A stretch of DNA of 7,455 bases from Candidatus Thioglobus vulcanius (GCA_910595855.1 CAJVCJ010000052.1:1-7455); one strand, 5' to 3'. Positions 1 through 6,959 are shown, numbered from the stretch's first letter. The notes: generated by a model not told the origin, from the sequence alone. A program made the numbers and translations.

Positions 1-813
1 ATAAAAAATTATCAACAAATTAATAAAAAGATCGCGCTGGCTAGCACTTTTATATTGATAATTTTAAGTGCATCGATTATATCTAAGCTGGTCTGGCATG
101 TGTTAGAAAAAGAATCTAACAACAGCTATATTAACAAACCAATAATTCAAAATAATAGCAAAGCGGTGCTTTTGCCAAACAATCTTTTTGGCACGCTTCA
201 ATCAGCTGTAAAACAACAACATAACGACATTAAAAGCACTCGGCTAAATTTATCACTCATAGGCATCTTAAATCAAGATCAGCAATCACTTGCAATTATC
301 AAGCAAGGTAGCGGCAAAGACAAAATATACAAAATAAATGATCTAATCAACTCGTCAACATCAATCAAAGAGATTCACGCAAAGTATGTGATCCTATCTC
401 GAAATGGTAGTTTTGAAAAACTGAGCATGAAACACAATAAAATTGATTTTTCAAAAAAGAAAACTACCCACAAACCATCCTCAATTAGTAAATCTAATAG
501 ATCAAAACTCATGGGGTATTTACAGCAACTAAACACTAATCCGCAAAAGTTATTATCAATTGTGTCTGTGAAGCCCAACTATACAAATAATGGTATGCGC
601 GGTTTTGTTATCTCTCCTGGTGCTGAGCGTCAATTATTTACTAAACTGGGTTTTAAAAATAACGATACCATTATCAGTATAAATAACACTGAACTAACTA
701 ACCTCTCTCAAGCCATCAAACTAAGAAAAGAACTTTCCAAACAAACGTATTTTGACTTTATGATTGAACGCAAAGGTCAAATACTTCCATTATCTGTAAA
801 TTTAAAACAATAA
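1..813 (+). CDS. gspC: GspC, T2SS inner-membrane clamp protein with PDZ domain (5' partial)
   Basis: Role (family knowledge): bitopic inner-membrane protein linking the T2SS platform to the periplasmic N0 domain of the secretin GspD, and contributing to substrate recognition. Frame 1 is open from the first base, with 270 codons before TAA. A TTG at 55 could be called as a start, but it falls inside the membrane helix, so the true start is almost certainly upstream and only a few residues are missing. Numbering from the first codon: basic N-terminus with KK at 9-10; membrane segment about 11-28, followed by Trp32; homology region (HR) domain about 80-143, opening with TRLNLSLIGIL and ending near YVILSRNG; a basic, Ser-rich linker about 144-170; C-terminal PDZ domain about 178-268 with GMRGFVISPGAE and a LGFKNNDTIISINN strand-turn. 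This is the PDZ form of GspC, not the coiled-coil form. gspD starts four bases after its stop. Identity is secure from domain order plus position at the head of the cluster. Confidence 0.95.
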   Translation: MKNYQQINKKIALASTFILIILSASIISKLVWHVLEKESNNSYINKPIIQNNSKAVLLPNNLFGTLQSAVKQQHNDIKSTRLNLSLIGILNQDQQSLAIIKQGSGKDKIYKINDLINSSTSIKEIHAKYVILSRNGSFEKLSMKHNKIDFSKKKTTHKPSSISKSNRSKLMGYLQQLNTNPQKLLSIVSVKPNYTNNGMRGFVISPGAERQLFTKLGFKNNDTIISINNTELTNLSQAIKLRKELSKQTYFDFMIERKGQILPLSVNLKQ

Positions 814-817
814 CTTT

Positions 818-2653
818 ATGAAAATCCTTCTAATAGCTTTAAGCGTACTACTCTCTTTATCTGTTAACGCACTGACACTTAATTTGAAAAACATGGAAAT
901 GGTGACATTAATCAACACTGTCTCTCAAGTTACTGGGAAAAACTTTATTGTAGATCCTCGAGTCAAAGGCAAGGTTAATGTGGTTAGTACTACTGAGATT
1001 GACAATGATGAATTCTATCATTTGTTTTTATCAATTTTACAAGTACATGGCTACATTGCTGTTGAGGGTGATGGTTTTGCTAAGATATTACCGCAAACAC
1101 ACATTAAAAATAACAGTGCCATGCTTTCTGCTACAGCCAATGACCATATTGTAACCACTACTATTCCGATTCTCAATGTTGCAGCAAACCAGATGATTCC
1201 AGTGTTGCGTCCTATCATTTCTCAGCATGGTCATTTAGCCTCGTACACACCTTCCAATACAATCATTGTGACCGACACCCAGGCTAACATTGCCCGCCTA
1301 AAAAATGTTATTGGTCAACTAGATAAAGAGATTGACGAAGATTACGAAGTAATTACACTAGAAAATGCCTCTGCTGATGAAGTGGCTAAAGTCATTAAAT
1401 CTTTACTACCTACCAACAATAAACAAACTAGCAACCCGTTAACCATTGCTGTTGATCGTCACAATAATCAGATTATTGTTGGTGGCGCATCTGCCAAACG
1501 TCTTAAAGTGAGATTTTTAGCCAAAGAGCTTGATAAGCATCAAGATAAAGAAGGTGGCACCTCTGTTGTGTATCTAAGGTATGCCAATGCCAAAGACATA
1601 TTACCAGTACTACAAAATATTGCCAAACAGACTATGTCAGACAACAAAGGCACTGCACAAGGCAATGGAAATGCCAACATTCAAGCTGATGAATCAACTA
1701 ACGCTATTATTATTACAGCCTCTACTTCAATATCCAAAGATATCAAAAAAGTTATTAGTAAGCTCGATATACGTAAGGCGCAAGTCTTAATCGAGGCGAT
1801 TATTGCCGAAATCAGCTCTAATGATTCAAGTGAACTTGGTATTCAGTGGCTAGCTCGAGGTTCGGGTGGCGTTGGCCTGATAAACTTTACTGGTCAAATT
1901 CCAGCCCTATTAGCAGGACTGGGTGGAGATGTTTCTAGTGTTGCTGGCGCAATTGGAACAGGTGCCACCATTGGTGCAGGCTCTTTTGATTCCACTACTA
2001 AAAATGGATTTGGTGCAGTTTTAAACGCTTTAGAAGGTCAAGGCAAGGTAAACATTCTATCCACACCTTCGATTGTTACATTGGATAATGAGGAAGCTAT
2101 GATTATGGTTGGCCAGGAAGTGCCATTTATCACTAATACTGAGATTAAATCAGTTGGGTCTAATCCTTTCCAAAATTATGAACGTAAAGACGTTGGATTA
2201 ATGCTTAAAGTTAAGCCTCAAATTAATGAAGGCGATACAATCAAACTTAGTATCGAGCAAGAGATATCGAATATTATTCCAGGCTCAAATGCATCCGATC
2301 TGATTACTTCTAAACGTAAGATAAAAACCTCAGTTATGGTGGCAAACGGCAAAATTCTGGTACTTGGCGGCCTAATGGATGATGTTGTTAGAGATAGTGA
2401 ATCAAAACTTCCAGTGTTAGGAGATATTCCGATCTTAGGTGGTGCATTTAGCTACAAAACTAAAAAGAAAGAAAAGCGCAATTTATTGATTTTTATCCAC
2501 CCAACCATCTTAACTGATCAAAATACGGCCAATAATGTTAGCGAGCAAAAATATAAGTACATTCGCGCTCAGCAACTACTTAATGACATGACCATCACCA
2601 AAGAGGCTTCCACTAAAGATTCGGAACTTCCTCCTTGGATGAATTATGAGTAA
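818..2653 (+). CDS. gspD: GspD, T2SS outer-membrane secretin
   Basis: Forms the multimeric outer-membrane channel through which folded proteins leave the periplasm. The 611-residue product is near the lower end of the family range. Visible domains: Sec signal peptide 1-18 (basic start, hydrophobic core, likely cleavage after SVNA); N0 about 20-90; ring domains N1 about 113-172, N2 about 176-242 and N3 about 247-318, the last with a Gly/Asn loop at 275-287; secretin beta-domain about 322-565. Secretin hallmarks are ILSTPSIVTLDN at 413-424, GQEVPFIT at 432-439, ERKDVG at 455-460, VLGGLMDD at 515-522 and LPVLGDIPILGGAF at 531-544. The Gly-rich stretch at 361-390 before the ILSTP motif lies where secretins carry the central gate. 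The tail after the barrel is only about 46 residues: a KYKYIRAQQLL helix remains, then a short acidic end. No Shine-Dalgarno sequence precedes the ATG, which lies four bases after the gspC stop, so translation is probably coupled. The final codons overlap gspE. Confidence 0.99.
   Translation: MKILLIALSVLLSLSVNALTLNLKNMEMVTLINTVSQVTGKNFIVDPRVKGKVNVVSTTEIDNDEFYHLFLSILQVHGYIAVEGDGFAKILPQTHIKNNSAMLSATANDHIVTTTIPILNVAANQMIPVLRPIISQHGHLASYTPSNTIIVTDTQANIARLKNVIGQLDKEIDEDYEVITLENASADEVAKVIKSLLPTNNKQTSNPLTIAVDRHNNQIIVGGASAKRLKVRFLAKELDKHQDKEGGTSVVYLRYANAKDILPVLQNIAKQTMSDNKGTAQGNGNANIQADESTNAIIITASTSISKDIKKVISKLDIRKAQVLIEAIIAEISSNDSSELGIQWLARGSGGVGLINFTGQIPALLAGLGGDVSSVAGAIGTGATIGAGSFDSTTKNGFGAVLNALEGQGKVNILSTPSIVTLDNEEAMIMVGQEVPFITNTEIKSVGSNPFQNYERKDVGLMLKVKPQINEGDTIKLSIEQEISNIIPGSNASDLITSKRKIKTSVMVANGKILVLGGLMDDVVRDSESKLPVLGDIPILGGAFSYKTKKKEKRNLLIFIHPTILTDQNTANNVSEQKYKYIRAQQLLNDMTITKEASTKDSELPPWMNYE
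2637..2642 (+). promoter_or_regulatory. Weak Shine-Dalgarno sequence for gspE
   Basis: GGATGA inside the last codons of gspD has its GGA core ending six bases before the gspE ATG at 2646. It is a weak match, but it is one of only two plausible ribosome binding sites among the internal genes. It supports the ATG that overlaps the gspD stop as the gspE start. Confidence 0.4.
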
Positions 2654-4109
2654 TAGCAATACATTATTGCCATTTTCCTTTGCTAAAGAGCTAAACGTTC
2701 TACTCGAGAAAATAGACGGTGAAATGGTGCTAAACCATGCTACTTCACTAAAGCCATCTACCTTTGGAGAAATTCAACGTAAATTTGGCGACTTTACACT
2801 GCAAAAAATTCCAAAAATAGAACTGCATACCAAGATTCAACAATACTACGAAAGCAATTCCGCTCAAGGGCTAAATAGTTTCCAAGATGACGCTGAAAGT
2901 GATGAATCATTAGATGCACTCGCCATGGACTTGCACGAACCGATGGAGCTGCTAAACAATGATGATGAGGCGCCTATTATTCGCCTGTTAAACGCTCTAT
3001 TTGCCCAAGCAATTCTAGAAGAAGCATCAGATATCCATATCGAATCCTATGAGGGTCGTATTCGTGTGCGCTTTAGAGTTAACGGCACACTTAAACAAGT
3101 ACTACAACCAAGTGCAAAAATTGCACCACTACTCGTATCTAGAATTAAAGTTATGGCTAAACTTGATATTGCCGAGAAACGCTTGCCTCAAGATGGTCGC
3201 ATTGCTATCCAATTAGGTGGTCGTGCAGTTGATATGCGTGTGTCCACCATTCCTTCTGGCAATGGGGAAAAAGTAGTTATGCGCTTACTAGACAAGCAAG
3301 CTGGGCGATTACAGCTTAAGCAATTGGGCATGCAAGATGAAACATACAACACTATTCAAACCCTTATTCACAAGCCACATGGAATTTTATTAGTTACCGG
3401 CCCAACAGGGTCTGGAAAAACCACCACTTTATATGCCGCACTGACTGAATTAAATAGTAATGAGCTCAATATAACCACTGCCGAAGATCCGGTGGAATAT
3501 TTTATCGATGGTATTAATCAAACCCAAATCAACACCAAAGTTGACATGACTTTTGCCAAGGGCTTACGAGCAATTTTAAGACAAGATCCTGACATTGTTA
3601 TGATTGGTGAAGTGCGTGACAGTGAAACTGCTCAAATCGCAGTACAAGCAAGTCTAACTGGGCATTTAGTATTCTCTACTTTGCATACCAATACTGCAGT
3701 TGGCGCCATTACACGCTTAAGAGACATGGGTGTAGAGCCGTTTTTACTCTCTTCGAGTTTAAGCGGTGTACTAGCGCAACGTCTAATTAGAACACTTTGC
3801 CCAGAGTGTAAAGTGGTACACACAGCTGGTGAAAAGGAGCAAGAAAAATTACAGTTAAATAAATCAATAGAAATTTACAACGCAGTTGGTTGTCATCATT
3901 GTAATAATACCGGCTATCAAGGAAGGACCGGCCTATATGAATTACTAACTATCAATGAAGAAATTAAAATACTTATTCATAATGAAGCAAGTGAATCAGA
4001 AATTCTTAAACGAGCCGCTCACTATTCAAAATTATCAGATCAAGCTATAGCACTTGTAATCAATGGACAAACAAGTCTAGATGAGGCAATACGTGTTGTG
4101 TCTTTATGA
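2646..4109 (+). CDS. gspE: GspE, T2SS assembly ATPase
   Basis: Cytoplasmic hexameric ATPase of the type II/IV secretion family that powers pseudopilus assembly; it is held at the membrane through GspL and acts on GspF. The length of 487 residues is normal. N-terminal N1E region about 1-80 with the LPFSFA motif at 8-13, the part that contacts GspL in Vibrio EpsE; an acidic linker at 81-108; N2E domain about 109-215 (DEAPIIRLLNALF, then ASDIHIE). The ATPase core has all key boxes: Walker A GPTGSGKTT at 252-260; Asp box EDPVEY at 280-285; Walker B region ending DPDIVMIGEVRD at 314-325; His box LTGHLVFSTLHTN at 337-349. A zinc-binding C-terminal module keeps all four cysteines: Cys385 and Cys388 (CPEC), Cys416 and Cys419 (CHHC). 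The start overlaps the end of gspD by eight bases and the stop overlaps the gspF start as ATGA. Nothing suggests loss of activity. Closely related pilus ATPases (PilB) are excluded by the LPFSFA N-terminus and the gsp context. Confidence 0.99.
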   Translation: MSNSNTLLPFSFAKELNVLLEKIDGEMVLNHATSLKPSTFGEIQRKFGDFTLQKIPKIELHTKIQQYYESNSAQGLNSFQDDAESDESLDALAMDLHEPMELLNNDDEAPIIRLLNALFAQAILEEASDIHIESYEGRIRVRFRVNGTLKQVLQPSAKIAPLLVSRIKVMAKLDIAEKRLPQDGRIAIQLGGRAVDMRVSTIPSGNGEKVVMRLLDKQAGRLQLKQLGMQDETYNTIQTLIHKPHGILLVTGPTGSGKTTTLYAALTELNSNELNITTAEDPVEYFIDGINQTQINTKVDMTFAKGLRAILRQDPDIVMIGEVRDSETAQIAVQASLTGHLVFSTLHTNTAVGAITRLRDMGVEPFLLSSSLSGVLAQRLIRTLCPECKVVHTAGEKEQEKLQLNKSIEIYNAVGCHHCNNTGYQGRTGLYELLTINEEIKILIHNEASESEILKRAAHYSKLSDQAIALVINGQTSLDEAIRVVSL

Positions 4110-5314
4110 GTGTTTTTGAATATCAGGCCGTTAACCCTAATGGCCAATCTGACAATGGTTTAATCGAAAGCGATACTCTTAAATCTGCACGTCAACAATT
4201 GCAGAAAAAAAACTTAACAGTTTTAGAAATTAAACAAAGCAGCAAAAGACGCACTCAGGCTAAATCTTTTTTTGAGCAAAAATTAAGCATTAGTGATATC
4301 TCCATTATTACTCGTCAACTCGCCTCACTTCTTCAGGCAGCTATGCCTATTGATGAAGCTCTACAAACCATTGCTAAAAATAACAATAAAAAACACATTA
4401 AAACAATCGTAGGGCAAATACGCTCTTCAATAATTGAGGGAAAGAGTCTAGCCGAATCGTTACAAACAAACGCAAAAGAATTGCCGTCATATTTTATATC
4501 TACAGTTGAAGCGGGGGAGCGATCTGGAGAATTAGGCAATATTCTTGCTAAATTAGCACACGAGATACAACAGCAAGACAAATTTAAAAAGAAAATATCA
4601 GCTGCACTTATTTATCCAATAATGATTAGCATTGTGGCAATGATGGTAGTTGTTTCATTGTTAATTTTTGTCGTTCCTCAAATTGTCTCTGTATTTGACA
4701 ACATGAATCAAGCACTACCCCCCTTAACAATCGCTGTCATAAGTTTAAGTGATTTTCTAAGCAGTAATATTTGGCTTATTATTGTCGTATTTATTGCACT
4801 CATTACAGGCGTTAAACTTGCCTTAAAGCAACCAGAAATAAAGGTTTATTTTCAAATTGTGCTTGGAAAATTGCCTGTTGTTGGAAAACTAATGATTGAA
4901 TCAAATGCAGCCCGTTTTGCAAGAACATTGGCACTACTTCATGAAAGTGGCACCCCCATCCTGACCGCTTTAAAAAATTCTGCAGAATCTTTAAATTATC
5001 TACCCATGAAAGATTCAATCTTAAAGGCGGCAGAAAAAGTTAGAGAAGGCTCTAGTCTATTCAAAGCACTTGAAACTGAAAGCGCCCTACCTTCAATGAC
5101 ACTCTATATGCTTGCCAGTGGTGAGTCTAGTGGGCAGCTTAGTCAAATGTTAAACAAAGCAGCCGACAATCAAGAGGTTGAGCTAGATGCTTACACTACA
5201 AAAATCACTAGTTTGTTTGAACCTTTAATGATTTTATTAATGGGTGGCGTTGTATTACTTATTGTACTCGCTATACTATTGCCAATTTTTGAACTAAATC
5301 AAATCACCTTATAA
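4106..5314 (+). CDS. gspF: GspF, T2SS inner-membrane platform protein
   Basis: Polytopic inner-membrane protein at the base of the pseudopilus, thought to pass ATPase motion from GspE to pseudopilin insertion. The 402 residues match the family length. Layout: short N-terminal segment 1-55 starting VFEYQAVNPNGQ; first cytoplasmic T2SSF helical domain about 65-165 with TVEAGERSGEL at 133-143; membrane helix about 168-193; membrane helix about 221-240; second T2SSF domain about 265-365 with a matching ASGESSGQL at 337-345; last membrane helix about 370-394. The two E-x-S-G-x-L motifs show the internal duplication typical of the family. The start overlaps the gspE stop (ATGA) and the TAA stop shares one base with the gspG ATG. 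There is no Shine-Dalgarno sequence at useful distance; the nearest GAGG at 4083-4086 is too far away. An A8 run lies at codons 34-36. PilC is the alternative family, but the context fixes GspF. Confidence 0.99.
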   Translation: MSVFEYQAVNPNGQSDNGLIESDTLKSARQQLQKKNLTVLEIKQSSKRRTQAKSFFEQKLSISDISIITRQLASLLQAAMPIDEALQTIAKNNNKKHIKTIVGQIRSSIIEGKSLAESLQTNAKELPSYFISTVEAGERSGELGNILAKLAHEIQQQDKFKKKISAALIYPIMISIVAMMVVVSLLIFVVPQIVSVFDNMNQALPPLTIAVISLSDFLSSNIWLIIVVFIALITGVKLALKQPEIKVYFQIVLGKLPVVGKLMIESNAARFARTLALLHESGTPILTALKNSAESLNYLPMKDSILKAAEKVREGSSLFKALETESALPSMTLYMLASGESSGQLSQMLNKAADNQEVELDAYTTKITSLFEPLMILLMGGVVLLIVLAILLPIFELNQITL

Positions 5315-5703
5315 TGAAAAAAAATATCAAAAAACAAAAAGGTTTTACCCTGATCGAAATCATGATTGTTGTCGTTATTATTGGAATTCTAGCTTCCATT
5401 ATTATGCCTAAAATTATGGATAAGCCCGGCCAGGCTCGCTTACAAAAAGCCAAACATGATATTCAAACTATTAACTCATCTCTTAATCTTTACAAACTTG
5501 ATAAGTTTAACTATCCAAGTACAGATGAAGGGCTTGATGCGCTTATTGGCACCTACCTAGACAGAAAGCCTACGGATCCTTGGGGGCGCGAATATTACTA
5601 TCTAAGCCCTGGGCAAAAAGGCGTTTTTGATTTATATAGTTACGGCGCTGATGGCAGAATTGGTGGAAATGATGAAAATACAGATGTCAATAACTGGGAG
5701 TAA
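5314..5703 (+). CDS. gspG: GspG, T2SS major pseudopilin
   Basis: Main subunit of the periplasmic pseudopilus. Length is 129 residues as precursor and 119 after cleavage. A 10-residue, Lys-rich leader ends in Gly10, followed by Phe11, the site for prepilin peptidase cleavage and N-methylation; Glu15 is position 5 of the mature protein, needed for assembly. The hydrophobic assembly helix spans about 11-32, then the conserved MPKIMDKPGQARLQKAKHDI linker and helix to about residue 60. Family signatures follow: YPSTDEGLDAL at 67-77, DPWGREYYY at 88-96, and a C-terminal acidic loop with Asp113, Asp120 and Asp124 ending NNW, which corresponds to the GspG calcium-binding loop. The start shares one base with the gspF stop and has no Shine-Dalgarno sequence. 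Codons 2-10 are very A-rich, with an A8 run. The last codons are also read in another frame as the beginning of gspH. Confidence 0.99.
   Translation: MKKNIKKQKGFTLIEIMIVVVIIGILASIIMPKIMDKPGQARLQKAKHDIQTINSSLNLYKLDKFNYPSTDEGLDALIGTYLDRKPTDPWGREYYYLSPGQKGVFDLYSYGADGRIGGNDENTDVNNWE
5662..5667 (+). promoter_or_regulatory. Shine-Dalgarno-like site that decides the gspH start
   Basis: GGTGGA inside gspG lies four bases before the ATG at 5672 and one base before the ATG at 5669. The spacing favours 5672 over the upstream in-frame ATG at 5627, which would give a leader too long for a pseudopilin. The ATG at 5684 has no such site at the usual distance. Confidence 0.45.
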
Positions 5704-6097
5704 AGGCTTCACCCTAGTAGAGCTATTAATTGTTCTGCTAATTGTCGGCATAATCACTTCAGTTGCTATGCTCAGTATTAATGCAGCACGCCCTTCCCAA
5801 GCTCAATTATTATTCAATCAGCTAAAAAACCAAGTTGTAATGTCACAAAAAACCGCGCAACTAAAAAATGTTCAATTGCGTCTAATTTCTGTCGACAATC
5901 AAAGTAAAGTTGAAAGACTAAACCCACAAACGCTGCAATGGGAATCTAGCAATATTTCATCAGTAGAATGGAAAAATATAACCGTCAACTCTGACGAGTT
6001 AGAAATTTCAATTCTTCCGAACGGGCATATAACCCCATCAGTCATTAGCCTTGAGCAAGATAACACTCACTATCAGTTTAACACTAGCCTGTTATGA
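5672..6097 (+). CDS. gspH: GspH, T2SS minor pseudopilin
   Basis: Minor pseudopilin expected just under the GspI-J-K tip of the pseudopilus. The start is a choice: in-frame ATGs occur at 5627, 5669, 5672 and 5684. The cleavage motif SKG then FTLVE fixes a short leader, so 5627 is unlikely; 5672 has a Shine-Dalgarno-like GGTGGA and gives a 12-residue leader, while 5684 would give 8. From 5672 the product is 141 residues, with Gly12/Phe13 as cleavage site, Glu17 as mature Glu5 and a hydrophobic helix at 13-34. The globular part is poorly conserved, but a C-terminal ISILPNGHITPSVISL matches the family's FPDG strand region in position and form. The first 32 bases overlap gspG in a different frame, and the stop overlaps gspI as ATGA. 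Identification rests on the pseudopilin N-terminus plus the fixed gene order G-H-I-J-K; the start is the weakest part of the call. Confidence 0.92.
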   Translation: MKIQMSITGSKGFTLVELLIVLLIVGIITSVAMLSINAARPSQAQLLFNQLKNQVVMSQKTAQLKNVQLRLISVDNQSKVERLNPQTLQWESSNISSVEWKNITVNSDELEISILPNGHITPSVISLEQDNTHYQFNTSLL

Positions 6098-6459
6098 AAC
6101 AAACAGGCTTTACCTTGATTGAAGTTTTGGTGGCACTCAGTATTGCCAGTGTTGGTCTAATTGGCTTAATCAAAGCGCAAACACAGAGTACTCAAAATCT
6201 TGGAATACTTCAGCATAAAACCTTGGCAAATCTAGTGGCATCAAATCTTGCTGTTGAGATGCGTCTAAGCCATAAACACTCCTTAGGGTTTAAAAACGGT
6301 GAGTATCAGCTTGGAAAGCAATCCTGGTATTGGCAGTCAAAAACTAACCAAACACCCAATACAGAGATTGTTAAATTATCGTTATCAGTTTTCAGTAGCA
6401 AACAAAGAATGAACAACAAGCAAACCTCTTCTCAATTGGATCTATACCTAAACAAATGA
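6094..6459 (+). CDS. gspI: GspI, T2SS minor pseudopilin
   Basis: Minor pseudopilin that nucleates the tip complex with GspJ and GspK. The 121 residues are normal for the family. A very short leader MKQTG ends in Gly5, with Phe6 as first mature residue and Glu10 as mature Glu5; the assembly helix is about 6-27. The diagnostic GspI helix TLANLVASNLAVEMRL at 43-58 matches the family pattern in which TLA-WVA-N-LAE-RL is conserved. A Trp-Tyr-Trp at 78-80 follows the GEYQLGKQ strand, as in homologues. ATGA overlaps occur at both ends (with gspH and gspJ) and there is no Shine-Dalgarno sequence, so production probably depends on translation of gspH. Confidence 0.95.
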   Translation: MKQTGFTLIEVLVALSIASVGLIGLIKAQTQSTQNLGILQHKTLANLVASNLAVEMRLSHKHSLGFKNGEYQLGKQSWYWQSKTNQTPNTEIVKLSLSVFSSKQRMNNKQTSSQLDLYLNK

Positions 6460-6959
6460 GAAAACAACAAGGGTTTACTTTAATAGAACTATTGATCACC
6501 ATGGCAATTTTTTCCGTCATTGCGGTGATTTCATACTATGCACTCAGTAACTCCTTTAAAAATGAATCTATACAAACCAAACATAGTGAAAAACTCTTTG
6601 CACTGCAAAAAACACTTAGCTATATTGAGCGTGATATCACTCAAATATCCAACCAAAATATAGTCTTGATTAATTCAAAACTTGAGTTTAACAGCTTGCA
6701 AAATGAGCAACTACTTAAGCTGTTATACGTCTTTCAATCTGGACAATTACAACGCTTAGATATTACCCATCAAAATAATCAACCAACCCTAGTTTTAATT
6801 AACAACATAACCAAAACCAGAATTAGAGCACTGACAAACAAAGATATTTGGGTTACCAAATGGATTAAAAAAGACAATGTTTATTTAAAAGCCATTGAAA
6901 TAAAATTTACTCATCCCCACTGGGGTGATATTACCAAACTAGTCATGCTTGATGAATAA
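6456..6959 (+). CDS. gspJ: GspJ, T2SS minor pseudopilin (compact)
   Basis: Minor pseudopilin of the tip complex, partner of GspI and GspK. Leader MRKQQG with cleavage at Gly6/Phe7, Glu11 as mature Glu5 and a hydrophobic helix 7-30. The helix-end signature LSYIERDITQI at 54-64 corresponds to the GspJ segment ending R-D-hydrophobic-Q. Later strands can be followed: LLKLLYVFQSGQLQRLDI at 86-103, a Trp132/Trp136 pair, and AIEIKFTHPHWGDITKLVML near the C-terminus, matching the family's last two strands. At 167 residues it is shorter than well-studied GspJ proteins (about 190-240), mainly between residues 62 and 86. The start overlaps gspI as ATGA. The last eight bases are shared with gspK. A small hairpin falls within codons 152-158. 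Confidence 0.93.
   Translation: MRKQQGFTLIELLITMAIFSVIAVISYYALSNSFKNESIQTKHSEKLFALQKTLSYIERDITQISNQNIVLINSKLEFNSLQNEQLLKLLYVFQSGQLQRLDITHQNNQPTLVLINNITKTRIRALTNKDIWVTKWIKKDNVYLKAIEIKFTHPHWGDITKLVMLDE
6911..6928 (+). other. Small GC-rich hairpin upstream of the gspK start
   Basis: CCCC at 6915-6918 can pair with GGGG at 6922-6925 around a three-base loop, extended by TCA at 6911-6913 with TGA at 6926-6928 past a one-base bulge at 6914. It lies inside gspJ, 23 bases before the gspK ATG. No U-tract follows, so it is not an intrinsic terminator. A role in limiting gspK translation is conceivable but unproven; it may only reflect the His-Pro-His-Trp-Gly-Asp codons. Confidence 0.3.

Noticed and set aside
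55..57. TTG as the start of gspC
   Set aside because: It falls in the middle of the membrane helix; the frame stays open to base 1 with a proper basic N-terminal stretch before the helix, so the gene starts upstream.
375..578. Open frame of 67 codons on the - strand inside gspC
   Set aside because: It lies wholly opposite the HR and linker part of gspC, has no recognisable domain, and is explained as a chance antisense frame.
1581..1790. Open frame of 69 codons on the + strand inside gspD, in another frame
   Set aside because: It overlaps the conserved N3 domain of gspD and its translation has no recognisable features.
2630..2636. CCTCCTT, identical to the anti-Shine-Dalgarno core of 16S rRNA, just before gspE
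   Set aside because: It encodes the Pro-Pro-Trp end of GspD, does not form a stable hairpin with the adjacent GGA, and a 7-base match is easily chance.
3632..3823. Open frame of 63 codons on the - strand inside gspE
   Set aside because: It is opposite the highly conserved His box and zinc-module region; the constraint comes from gspE.
4333..4581. Open frame of 82 codons on the - strand inside gspF, Cys-rich
   Set aside because: It is antisense to the first T2SSF domain; the cysteines are the reverse of Ala/Thr/Gln codons. No start signal or domain supports it.
4812..5018. Open frame of 68 codons on the - strand inside gspF
   Set aside because: Antisense shadow of the second T2SSF domain, with no supporting signal.
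5329..5335. AAAAAAC heptamer in gspG that resembles a -1 frameshift site
   Set aside because: The codon boundaries (AAA AAA CAA) are out of phase for the X-XXY-YYZ rule.
5627..5629. ATG at 5627 as the gspH start
   Set aside because: It would give a 27-residue pre-cleavage leader with hydrophobic residues, far longer than usual for a pseudopilin, and would overlap gspG by 77 bases.
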